DNA of 64,000 nt, from contig RKQB01000009.1 in NCBI GenBank assembly GCA_003797895.1, forward strand, positions 62,001-126,000, in the 5' to 3' direction. Below the pieces are notes generated by a model that was not told where the DNA came from, made no database searches, and worked only from the letters and a program-made list of their open reading frames with translations. This stretch comes from Cyclobacteriaceae bacterium YHN15. GTDB lineage: Bacteria > Bacteroidota > Bacteroidia > Cytophagales > Cyclobacteriaceae. Shown in pieces: positions 17,349 through 26,221 of this stretch. The position numbers and the translations under genes are program-made. How positions within the stretch are numbered: the first letter of the stretch is position 1; each line of letters opens with the position of its first letter.

Positions 17349-17525
17349 AAAAACAAAATTCTTATTATTAAAAAACAATAGAAATAAATTTTTTTTACCC
17401 CTTGAATGAATTGATAGCCAGGTAGAAAATGGAAAACATGGAGAAGAAAATAATCCCACTGGAACAGTTTTTTCCATTATTTTACCTTTTTAGAAAAATT
17501 CCACATAAATTAAGGAAAAAAGTCT

Positions 17526-19319
17526 ATGCGAACGAACTTTATATTTGATGATCACTATCGAAGGCTCCTTAGCAACCTTTTTGGGGAGATAGAAGAAAAC
17601 AGTCTCAAACAAATATTTGAAAGCGGAAAAAAGATCGAGCTTGATTCTGGAGAATACTTATTCAGGCAAGGAGATAAAAAAAACGATTTGTATATAGTCT
17701 TATCCGGTAGACTTAGAGCAATTAATCAAGACAAAAGCAATACGGTTGTGTTGGGTGATATTGCCGAAGGGGAACCGGTGGGGGAAATTGCACTTTTCAC
17801 CGACGAACCTAGGATGGCGGGAGTTGTAGCTATCAGAAAATCTGTTGTATTGGAAATAAGCAAGGATCAATATCATTCCGTGGTCTCCAGGAATCCGGGA
17901 TTCGCCTCAGCACTCACCAAGTTTGTAATTAAAAGGATGCGAAGGAATGAACTCGAAAAGAATATAGAGTCCGCTCCTAAAAATATTGTGATCCTCCAAC
18001 TTCAAAAAGACCTGGACATCAGTTTCTGGACAAAAGAATTAAAAACCCATCTTGCTTCAATCTACATCCCTGCTCAGATTTTGGACAAGGAATCCAATAT
18101 AGGTGATTCCTCTAAACCATTTATGGAAATTTTAGAGTCCTTCCAGGGCCTTAATATTTTAGTGTGTAGCGGTAAAGATCCGGAATGGACCAAGAAATGC
18201 CTCCTTGGTGCAGATTTGGTTATTTTAGCATCGGATTTTCAAGCGGATCCTAACCTTTATCCAGTAGAAATAGAGCATAACCTTTATGAAAATTCCATAT
18301 TAAAAAGAAAAAAATACCTGCTTTTGCTCCATCCAGAAAATGCTGGCTTACCGGAAGATACTGGACGTTGGTTCAAAGACAGAAATCTTTCCCTACATAT
18401 TCATGCAAGGAAAAACAATGACCAGGATATGCGTCGGCTTTGCAGGATAATTTCAAATCAAGCGGTTGGGCTTGTTCTTGGGGGAAGTAGTTCGAAAGGA
18501 TATGCCCATATCGGAGCAGTGAAAGCACTATTGGAGGCAGGTCTTGAGATAGATTTTGTAGGAGGATCAAGCGCCGGAGCACTTTATGGAATAAGCATGA
18601 CTTTTTCAAACTTTGAATTTCACAAAATCGATAGCATCTGCGGTGATTCCGCTAGTCAGGAATCAGGAATCAATGACTATATCCTCACTTATTTTTCCAA
18701 AAACAATCAAAAGAAAATTGAAGATTTCACCAAAAAGATTTTTGGTAATTCAAGTTTGGAAGACTTGTGGGTGAATTCATATTGTGTTTCCACTGATATG
18801 TCAAATTCAGAAATTAAAGTCCATTCTACCGGTCTGACTTGGAAAAAAGTCCTGGAAAGTTTTACCATGCCAGGAATATTCCCGCCTGTTGTCATCGACG
18901 ATCAAATTTATATGGATGGGGGCTTATCTGAAAACATCCCAATAGATCCTATGTATAGATATCCTGTCAAACATATCATCGCTGTTTCCCTGACCGGATC
19001 AGAACCTGAGAAAGTTGATTTCAATACCAATCCGTCAGTATGGGAAAATATCAAAGGGAAGTTTACCAAGAAAAAAGTATATGACAATCCCGTTATTACC
19101 ACAGTTATGGTCAATTCTATGACTCTAAATCCACGGCAAAGGGAAGAAATCAATAAATCCAAAGTTTCCTTACTCTTGGAGATCAATCTAAGAGCAGTGA
19201 GCCTATTGGATGATAGTCAATGGAAAAAAGTGGTCAAAAAAGGACATGATCAAACCAAATCCTATCTTGGAGAGCTCCCTGTAGAAGAGAAGTTTTGGCT
19301 TAAATCTTCCGACAAATAA
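17526..19319 (+). CDS. Cyclic-nucleotide-binding patatin-like phospholipase (NTE-type)
   Basis: A 597-residue protein. The N-terminal CNB domain (about 20-135) has GEIALFTDEPR with the Glu (E87) and Arg (R96) that hold the cyclic phosphate, so cNMP binding is likely. A linker (150-310) is followed by the patatin domain. There the oxyanion loop is GGSSSKGYAHIG (normally GGGxRG), the nucleophile elbow GSSAG has Ser349, and DGG at about 464-466 provides the catalytic Asp. It should cleave lysophospholipid or phospholipid esters under cyclic-nucleotide control, as in neuropathy target esterase relatives. No signal peptide was seen. It precedes a histidine kinase gene by 108 bp. Confidence 0.9.
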   Translation: MRTNFIFDDHYRRLLSNLFGEIEENSLKQIFESGKKIELDSGEYLFRQGDKKNDLYIVLSGRLRAINQDKSNTVVLGDIAEGEPVGEIALFTDEPRMAGVVAIRKSVVLEISKDQYHSVVSRNPGFASALTKFVIKRMRRNELEKNIESAPKNIVILQLQKDLDISFWTKELKTHLASIYIPAQILDKESNIGDSSKPFMEILESFQGLNILVCSGKDPEWTKKCLLGADLVILASDFQADPNLYPVEIEHNLYENSILKRKKYLLLLHPENAGLPEDTGRWFKDRNLSLHIHARKNNDQDMRRLCRIISNQAVGLVLGGSSSKGYAHIGAVKALLEAGLEIDFVGGSSAGALYGISMTFSNFEFHKIDSICGDSASQESGINDYILTYFSKNNQKKIEDFTKKIFGNSSLEDLWVNSYCVSTDMSNSEIKVHSTGLTWKKVLESFTMPGIFPPVVIDDQIYMDGGLSENIPIDPMYRYPVKHIIAVSLTGSEPEKVDFNTNPSVWENIKGKFTKKKVYDNPVITTVMVNSMTLNPRQREEINKSKVSLLLEINLRAVSLLDDSQWKKVVKKGHDQTKSYLGELPVEEKFWLKSSDK

Positions 19320-19427
19320 GAGGTATGTCATAACTTTGCCGGAACACCCTATAGGTTTAACCTATAATTTCAATATAATCAACCAATTGGGTCAGGAATC
19401 TTATACTTACCTGTAATCTGCTTAATC

Positions 19428-20852
19428 ATGGGTATAGAAAATATTGCATCCTTAATATTTTTATTCTATTTACGCCGACAAGCCAAAAAAGAGGAAATTC
19501 CTTCTCATTGGAAAAGACAAATTGATATCGGGCTTGTTATCGTCATTTGCCTGATTGTACTTCAAGGTACAGGCTTAGTGGGGAGTTTAATAGGCAAATC
19601 CCTAAGCATTCTTTTGATTTCCTATATTGTCTACACAATACTTAACAACGCTGAATTTTCCAGCACCAAGTCTTTGGTTTATGCGGCCCTGCCTTTGATC
19701 GGCGTATCTGTAGTGGAAGATATTCTGGAATTGGCCTGGCCCAGTATGTACAAATCATGGGAAAATCTGTTTAATGTGGCATCTTTCTTTGCCTTTTTCT
19801 GGATGATTTCAATGTATATTACTTACAGGAAACAGAAAAAAGCGCTTGATAAAGAGCGAATAAAAGCAGAAGAAAGAGAAAAAGAATTTCAGATCACAGA
19901 AGCACTCAAAGCAAAGCTTGAATTGGAGGTGGCAGAAAGAACTTCGGCTCTTAGGTTACAAAAAGAGGAATTGGAAAAAACTTTGGCAGACCTAAAATCG
20001 GCTCAGGCCCAATTGATTCAAGCAGAAAAGATGGCTTCCTTGGGAGAACTCACGGCAGGTATTGCCCATGAAATCCAAAACCCTCTCAATTTTGTGACTA
20101 ATTTTTCTGAAGTGAGCAATGAACTTATTCAGGAAGTTCTGGACTTAAGGTCCAAAAAAAACGAATCAAAAGCAATGAGCGATGAAGAGCTGGAAGAGGA
20201 GGAAATTCTAGCTGATATCAAGCAAAATCTGGAAAAAATCCACCATCATGGAAAAAGGGCGGACTCAATTGTGAAGGGTATGCTTGAACATAGTAGAAAT
20301 AACAGTGGAGAAAAAGTCCCCACCAATATCAATGCCCTGGCGGATGAATATCTCAAACTTTCCTACCATGGCTATAGGTCAAAAGACAAATCATTTAATT
20401 CCGATTTTAAAGCAAAATTAGACCCCTCTATGCCTTTGGTCAATATTGTGCCACAGGACTTAGGGAGGGTATTATTGAATTTGATCAACAATGCATTCTA
20501 TGCTTGTCATGAAAGGTCCAAAAAAGAAGTTATAGGATCAGAAGGTGATATAGCTGATCCTGATGTCTATGAGAACAAAGGAACTAAGCCTTTCTCCCCT
20601 TTGGTAGAGGTTTCCACAAAAAATCTTGGCAGCAAAATTGAAATACGTGTTTCTGACAATGGGTCAGGCATTTCTGAAACAATTAAAGATAAAATTTTTC
20701 AACCCTTTTTTACCACCAAACCCACAGGCTATGGTACAGGCTTAGGTTTATCACTTACCTACGATATTGTAAAAGCGCATGGAGGTGAAATATCAGTGGA
20801 ATCTCAGGAAGGCAAGGGCACGGAATTTATAATCACACTTCCCGCACAATAA
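19428..20852 (+). CDS. Membrane sensor histidine kinase with four transmembrane segments
   Basis: A 474-residue kinase. Four hydrophobic segments (about 33-50, 57-73, 84-100, 115-133) form a membrane input without an evident extracellular domain. A coiled coil (135-200) leads to the DHp helix LGELTAGIAHEIQNPLNF, whose phospho-accepting His is H214. The HATPase_c domain shows NLINNAFYAC, DNGSGI and GTGLGLSL. No receiver is fused and none is directly adjacent. The DHp and ATPase regions closely resemble those of the two propeller kinases downstream, so the three probably arose by duplication and may share receivers. Confidence 0.92.
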   Translation: MGIENIASLIFLFYLRRQAKKEEIPSHWKRQIDIGLVIVICLIVLQGTGLVGSLIGKSLSILLISYIVYTILNNAEFSSTKSLVYAALPLIGVSVVEDILELAWPSMYKSWENLFNVASFFAFFWMISMYITYRKQKKALDKERIKAEEREKEFQITEALKAKLELEVAERTSALRLQKEELEKTLADLKSAQAQLIQAEKMASLGELTAGIAHEIQNPLNFVTNFSEVSNELIQEVLDLRSKKNESKAMSDEELEEEEILADIKQNLEKIHHHGKRADSIVKGMLEHSRNNSGEKVPTNINALADEYLKLSYHGYRSKDKSFNSDFKAKLDPSMPLVNIVPQDLGRVLLNLINNAFYACHERSKKEVIGSEGDIADPDVYENKGTKPFSPLVEVSTKNLGSKIEIRVSDNGSGISETIKDKIFQPFFTTKPTGYGTGLGLSLTYDIVKAHGGEISVESQEGKGTEFIITLPAQ

Positions 20853-20861
20853 TCTTTAAAT

Positions 20862-23800
20862 TCAAATTAAAGGAATGTGAATGATAAATGTGGTTCCTTT
20901 ACCCACTTCTGTTTCCAATTCCAATTTACCGTTATGGCTTTGAGTTATGATATCATAACTCAAACTTAATCCAAGTCCAGTTCCCTGTCCCGTTGGTTTG
21001 GTCGTGAAAAATGGTTCAAAAATCCTCTCTTTAATATCCTCGGGAATACCGGGCCCATTATCCTTGACCAGTATTTCAAAATGCTTTTCAACCAAAAGTG
21101 TGGTAATGGTGAGTTCCGGTTGGTAATCTCCTCCCTGCTTTATTTTTTGATCCCAGACGGCATCCAATGCATTTCCCAAAATATTGAGCAGTGCCTGTCC
21201 GAATTGTTGCCCATAAAGTTTCACCTTTTCCAGATTGGGTTGCAATTGCCAATTTATGTTTACAGCTAAATCCGGCGTTTTCGATTTTTTGGTATTGTAA
21301 GCAATTTCCAAATAATTTTGGACCAATGTATTCAGGTCAAAAAGATCAAACGTGGCATTCGTGGCTTTCGCATGTTGTGTCATTGACTGCACAATAGAAT
21401 CCGCCCTTTTCCCATGTTTTTCAATTCTAACTGTATTCTCTTTTAAGCTTTCCATCAAATAATCCACTTCCTCCATGTCCCCGGCCTTTATGGCAGCGGC
21501 AAGTTCATCTACCAGTTCAACCGATACACCTGCAAAATTATTGATAAAGTTCAATGGGTTTTTTATCTCATGAGCAATACCAGTTGCCAACCTACCAAGT
21601 GAAGCCAGTTTCTCTGCCTGTACCAGTTGATTCTGGGCTTGTTTTAATTCGGTATAGGCTTTTTCCAATACCTCTACCTTTTCCAATTCAAGGGCTTTTT
21701 TCTCCACTTCAGCCTGTAAGGCTTTCGATTCAGATTCAGCTGCTCTTGATCTTGCCATGGCTGTTTCTGCCTGAAGTTCTGCTTCCCGCAACCGTGCAGC
21801 ATCCCTTTCTTTTTTAAGAACTTTCTTTCTCTGGTATTTATCAATGATCAAAAATACCATAGTCAAAATACACAGATAAATCAGGAACGCCCACCAGCGT
21901 AACCACATCATGGGTTTTATCAAAAATGAAAAAGTAATGGGAAGTTCTGATTCCACGCCACTCTCATTAGTGGCCATTACCTCTAGGGTATATTCTTTTG
22001 CCCAGAAAAAAGCAGGCAAGTTGGTATATCTTAATCTTCTGATGCCAGTAGGCTCAGACCATTCCTCTTCATATCCAATAAGCCGGGTGCGATATCTAAC
22101 ACCAGAGACATCTGCAAAACTCAAAGCTGCATATTCAAAGGTGATTTCATTTCGGTTTTCAGACCTTTCTGGCCTTTCAATTGCCGTAAATTGAAGGATG
22201 GGAGGAACGGAATTTATTTTGTCAAAATAGGGGTGATAAATCGAAATTCCATTGTCTGTCCCAAAATACACCTGACCGCTTGCATCGATCTGAACCGATC
22301 CAAATAGCCATACTTCATTACCGATCAGTCCATCCCTTTGGGAAACAGTCTTGATCACCTTCCCCTGACGGGGGTCAAATTCTGTCAAACCCAAGTTAGT
22401 CCCAATCCAAAAATTGCCATCAACCGGTGAAACCGCAAAGCTTATCGGGTTATTGGCCGGTAATCCTGATGCTGTATTGAAGGTGGATATAATATTTCCT
22501 GATTTATGGTCCAAACTTATCAATCCCTGTTGAGTGCCTACCCAAATCTTCTCATTACTCCAAAGCAGCTTTTCAATATTATTTGTAGGTGCACCATTTT
22601 CCAAAGACCAAAATAACCCAAATTCAATGGACCTATTGAATTTGTTTTCAAGCAGTTTTTCAAGGGTTATGGGAGTGGTGCTTTTATACAAGCCCTTGTC
22701 TCGTGTCCCCACCCACAGGTATCCATCTCCATCAAAAGCCACGGAATTATAAACCGTTTGTGGTAAACCTGATTTTTCGCCCAACAAAAAGGAATTTGTA
22801 CCTACTATTGAATATAAACCCCGCGAGCCTGGGAACCATAAACTTTCTACATCCTGATTTAATTGTTTGCTGAATAAGGCCAGTTTTTCAGAAGCAATGA
22901 TCGGAGGACTATCAGACATGGTAAACAAATAGGCTGTTTTCCCTCCGATAATAATTTCTTTTATATTCTGCCCATCGTTAAAGATCAATTTCTGATCAAA
23001 AACCAATGCGCTTAACCCATAAATAGAAGCTATCCATATCCGGCCATCCTTATCCTGTTCCATTCCATTGATCCAGTCTCCATACAGACCGTCTGCTTCA
23101 GTAAGAACCGTTGAAAGCCCATCATAATGAACACAAGCCAAACCCCCTTCAGTACCAACCCAAAACCTGCATTGACTTGAGCCAATTTCCGGAACAAGAA
23201 CAGTGTTGACTTTTGGGTTTGGCAAAATTGGTTTTTCTCCGGCATTTGGTTCTGCACCAAAGTTTTCAAATGCCTTATAATTAAACCTAAGCTTGGAAAC
23301 CCCTCCGGATTGGGCAATCCAAACATTGCCTTCTCTATCTTGGTAAACATCATAAATATGGTTACTCAGAAGCCCATTGGCCCGAGTATATGCTCCCAAA
23401 ACCTTAAAATTCTCTTCATCTATTCTCGTAATTCCAGATTCTGAGTTTGAAGTCCAAATAACTCCCTCTTCAAAGGAGTATATCCCAAAATAATTGGTCT
23501 GAGGCTGCTTCGAAATAAAAATCGGGGTAGATCTTTTGCTCTCAAAAAGCAATAACTCTCCATTTTGCTTGAAGGCCCAAATACGTCCTTTTTCATCTTC
23601 AAATAAAGAATTGAAATTCTGTTCATTGGAAATAACATTCGGCGTGTAAAGAATATTTAATGTGTCACCCTCACATTCTACCAAAATACCTCCTTCAAGC
23701 GCTGCAAATAAGGTTCCGGATTTGCTTGCAAATACCGAACTTACAAAAAAATCAATGGTCCCATCCAAGTTGGTCGAAACGGTGTCCACAGTCAGTTGGG

Positions 23801-24302
23801 AATCCGGTCCAGTCTGATAATTGATCAGGCCATGAGTAACTGTGGCCACCCAGATTTTCCCGGAATTATCCACAGCCAACCTATTCTCAGTCATCCCTTC
23901 ATCACTGAGGTTTACTCCTCCCAATTGATTGGTGAATTTTAATTTCCTTCCATTTTTATAGGAAGAAACAGGTTCTTCCGATACTACTACACCTGCATTG
24001 GAAGATATCCATAAATGCCCCTGTCCATCCTCTAATATTTGCCAAACGCCCAAGTCTGTAAGACCATCTTGGCTGGAATAGATGTCCATTCTAGTACCAT
24101 CATACCTTACCAAACCAGAAGAAAATACTGCCATCCAAAGAAAACCCTCACTGTCCTGAAAAATATTGGTGACCATAGAGGAGGGCAGGGAATAACTTTC
24201 ATTACCAGAAGCAGTAAAATGAGTAAGCGGGAGCTCTTGAGCTCCCGCTTTTATAATTGAAATTATAATAATAAAATAGGTGAAAAGTATCTTATTAATC
24301 AT
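20862..24302 (-). CDS. Two-component propeller sensor histidine kinase (Reg_prop, Y_Y_Y)
   Basis: A 1146-residue kinase. A signal peptide (MINKILFTYFIIIISIIKAG, then AQ) is followed by about 14 propeller repeats of the reg_prop type (FQDSEGFLWMAVFSSGLVRY, LEDGQGHLWISSNAGV, YQDREGNVWIAQSGGVSKL and similar), together two beta-propellers in the periplasm. A Y_Y_Y domain (about 710-790) precedes one transmembrane helix (WWAFLIYLCILTMVFLII). Then come a coiled coil, the DHp box LGRLATGIAHEIKNPLNF and an HATPase_c with NILGNALDA and GTGLGLSL. It lacks the fused receiver and AraC domain of Bacteroides hybrid regulators. It follows the lipoprotein gene by 26 bp and is probably its operon partner. Confidence 0.92.
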   Translation of the reverse strand: MINKILFTYFIIIISIIKAGAQELPLTHFTASGNESYSLPSSMVTNIFQDSEGFLWMAVFSSGLVRYDGTRMDIYSSQDGLTDLGVWQILEDGQGHLWISSNAGVVVSEEPVSSYKNGRKLKFTNQLGGVNLSDEGMTENRLAVDNSGKIWVATVTHGLINYQTGPDSQLTVDTVSTNLDGTIDFFVSSVFASKSGTLFAALEGGILVECEGDTLNILYTPNVISNEQNFNSLFEDEKGRIWAFKQNGELLLFESKRSTPIFISKQPQTNYFGIYSFEEGVIWTSNSESGITRIDEENFKVLGAYTRANGLLSNHIYDVYQDREGNVWIAQSGGVSKLRFNYKAFENFGAEPNAGEKPILPNPKVNTVLVPEIGSSQCRFWVGTEGGLACVHYDGLSTVLTEADGLYGDWINGMEQDKDGRIWIASIYGLSALVFDQKLIFNDGQNIKEIIIGGKTAYLFTMSDSPPIIASEKLALFSKQLNQDVESLWFPGSRGLYSIVGTNSFLLGEKSGLPQTVYNSVAFDGDGYLWVGTRDKGLYKSTTPITLEKLLENKFNRSIEFGLFWSLENGAPTNNIEKLLWSNEKIWVGTQQGLISLDHKSGNIISTFNTASGLPANNPISFAVSPVDGNFWIGTNLGLTEFDPRQGKVIKTVSQRDGLIGNEVWLFGSVQIDASGQVYFGTDNGISIYHPYFDKINSVPPILQFTAIERPERSENRNEITFEYAALSFADVSGVRYRTRLIGYEEEWSEPTGIRRLRYTNLPAFFWAKEYTLEVMATNESGVESELPITFSFLIKPMMWLRWWAFLIYLCILTMVFLIIDKYQRKKVLKKERDAARLREAELQAETAMARSRAAESESKALQAEVEKKALELEKVEVLEKAYTELKQAQNQLVQAEKLASLGRLATGIAHEIKNPLNFINNFAGVSVELVDELAAAIKAGDMEEVDYLMESLKENTVRIEKHGKRADSIVQSMTQHAKATNATFDLFDLNTLVQNYLEIAYNTKKSKTPDLAVNINWQLQPNLEKVKLYGQQFGQALLNILGNALDAVWDQKIKQGGDYQPELTITTLLVEKHFEILVKDNGPGIPEDIKERIFEPFFTTKPTGQGTGLGLSLSYDIITQSHNGKLELETEVGKGTTFIIHIPLI

Positions 24303-24328
24303 CAGACCAAGATAAGTATTATATCTGA

Positions 24329-25708
24329 TTATCTTCTAATACCTCCTGATCCGTTAAAGGAACTCAGAACTGTTGTTCCGTCTGATACTGTAAAGGCATT
24401 GATGTAATCATAGGTTTTGACCCTAGATCCTGGGGCTGATGTAGGACAAGTTCCCAAGGCGGCACAGGCCAATGGCTCTGTCAAGCGAATCAAAGCTGTA
24501 TTAAATTCATCATCATTGGTTCCATCAGCCTTTTTCGCCCCCCTTCCACTGACAATATTCAATTCTGCAGTCAATAATTGCTGTAAAAACAAATCAATAT
24601 CACTTTTGATCGGTCTAGTAATGATATCTAATGCTGTTGCGAACTTATCATTCCCAAACTTGAAGGGTTCAGGCAAATATATCCCTTCAATTTGAATTAA
24701 AAATCCTAACAACTGATTCCTACTATACACTGATTTACCTTTTCCCTGAGCCCTTAACTCCTGAGTCCAAAATTTGGCATCTTTTGTATCCAAATTATAA
24801 ATACCTGACTCAATTCTTAGAATCATGGCAGGTGAATCTACCGTATACCCAAAATCAAAGCCTGTTTTATCCTCATTTACCAAACCAATATTTTCTGAAA
24901 TTCTTCCACCATTAGGCAAATAATTTGAGGTAACAAGATTTTCCACAACTGCAACTGAATAATTTCCTTCAAAAACATAAAAAGAAAATAATCCTAGCGC
25001 ATCTGTTTTTGTGGTAGCAATTACTGTATTTCTAATATTATCCTTCAATTCAATATCAAAGCCCCCAAGTCCAGCTTCTGAGGCTTGCTTTATATCATCT
25101 CCATTGGAATCGATATAGATACTGCCTTGGATTTTATAGATTCCTTTACATGGACCAAGAACTTCTCCTTTTGAAGTTATATTCCCAGATACCACAATAG
25201 CTTCGATAAAGCCTAAGCCGACTAAACCAGGATAGGTAACAGAATAGTTTGCTTCACTGTTTTGAGGAATGCTACTGTTCCATTTAATATAACCTCCTTC
25301 AATAGAGGAAGCATTTGATGGGGTTCTGGAAACAGGATTTACTGTACAGTCAGGAATCTGAAGGAAAAAACTGTCCAAACTCGGAGGAACTCCCGTTCCT
25401 TTGACATTATAAAAAAAAGTTGTGGTGTTATCAGGATTTTCTACCATATCCAAAAAAGTAACATCGTAGTTCCCTATCCTAACTGTTCTTTTGTCCTTGA
25501 TCAACTCCTCCAACTGAGGGTCAAGTTTCATAGATGAATTTAACCCAAGTTCCTGAAGGTCAAAAAGACCTTGATTTTGTGCATCCTTTAGTAATTCTTC
25601 TTTTGCATTTAATAAATCATCATCCTGATTTAAAGATTCGAATTCACAGCCCAACAGGATTAATCCCGCCATTAAACTTAATCCGATTGAAAATAACAAA
25701 CGTTTCAT
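24329..25708 (-). CDS. Lipoprotein with an SdrD B-like/CnaB-type beta-sandwich domain
   Basis: A 459-residue lipoprotein. The signal sequence ends in LILLGC, giving a lipid-modified Cys21 followed by acidic residues. A middle domain of about 100 residues (GSIYIDSNGDDIKQASEAGL, then GGFDIEL, and further on TKTDALGLFSFYV) matches SdrD B-like repeats that bind calcium or form surface stalks. The C-terminal ~160 residues are not recognised. It is probably on the outer membrane and is upstream of, and apparently co-transcribed with, the propeller kinase, so it may bind or present the ligand sensed by that kinase. That role is inferred from position. Confidence 0.8.
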   Translation of the reverse strand: MKRLLFSIGLSLMAGLILLGCEFESLNQDDDLLNAKEELLKDAQNQGLFDLQELGLNSSMKLDPQLEELIKDKRTVRIGNYDVTFLDMVENPDNTTTFFYNVKGTGVPPSLDSFFLQIPDCTVNPVSRTPSNASSIEGGYIKWNSSIPQNSEANYSVTYPGLVGLGFIEAIVVSGNITSKGEVLGPCKGIYKIQGSIYIDSNGDDIKQASEAGLGGFDIELKDNIRNTVIATTKTDALGLFSFYVFEGNYSVAVVENLVTSNYLPNGGRISENIGLVNEDKTGFDFGYTVDSPAMILRIESGIYNLDTKDAKFWTQELRAQGKGKSVYSRNQLLGFLIQIEGIYLPEPFKFGNDKFATALDIITRPIKSDIDLFLQQLLTAELNIVSGRGAKKADGTNDDEFNTALIRLTEPLACAALGTCPTSAPGSRVKTYDYINAFTVSDGTTVLSSFNGSGGIRR

Positions 25709-26221
25709 AGTACTGACATTTTTGTGTTTAAGTGAGAATAAAAGTTATGTATTACCAAATACGGCCTTATTTGATCTCTTATTGAAAACCTAATCAAAAA
25801 AACCCATAGAAAGATTTAAAAGGTTTTTTTTATATATGAAATAATTTTTTCTTATTACGTAATCAAAAATATATTCTAAAAATACATATTATATTCTCAA
25901 ATAAAAAAAAATTACTTGAACAAATTTATTGAAAATCAATGTTTTAGATGAAATTATGTTATTACATATATTTCATCGTCAATAAATTCTAAAATTATCA
26001 AAGTAATTAAAACAAAAAATATTCTTATTGCATTTAATGCTTGTATTTTGCCGATAAAGGAATAACGAATTTAAATACTGCATTTCTAAAATTCAATCCC
26101 CCTAAAAAGTCTATTTTTATTAAAGATTAAAATTTTGGTCTAAAAAGTTTTTAAATTTATATTCATTTAAGTGGTTATATTTCAATAAGATTTAATATTT
26201 TACATAACACTAGAACTATTT
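25709..26221. promoter_or_regulatory. AT-rich divergent regulatory region between two sensor-kinase operons
   Basis: The 513 bases between the lipoprotein (leftward) and the second propeller kinase (rightward) contain no gene. The region is far more AT-rich than its surroundings, with many A and T runs. A perfect 10-bp palindrome ATTACGTAAT lies at 25854-25863. I see no full TTTG-N19-TAnnTTTG promoter, though both operons must start here. Confidence 0.5.
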
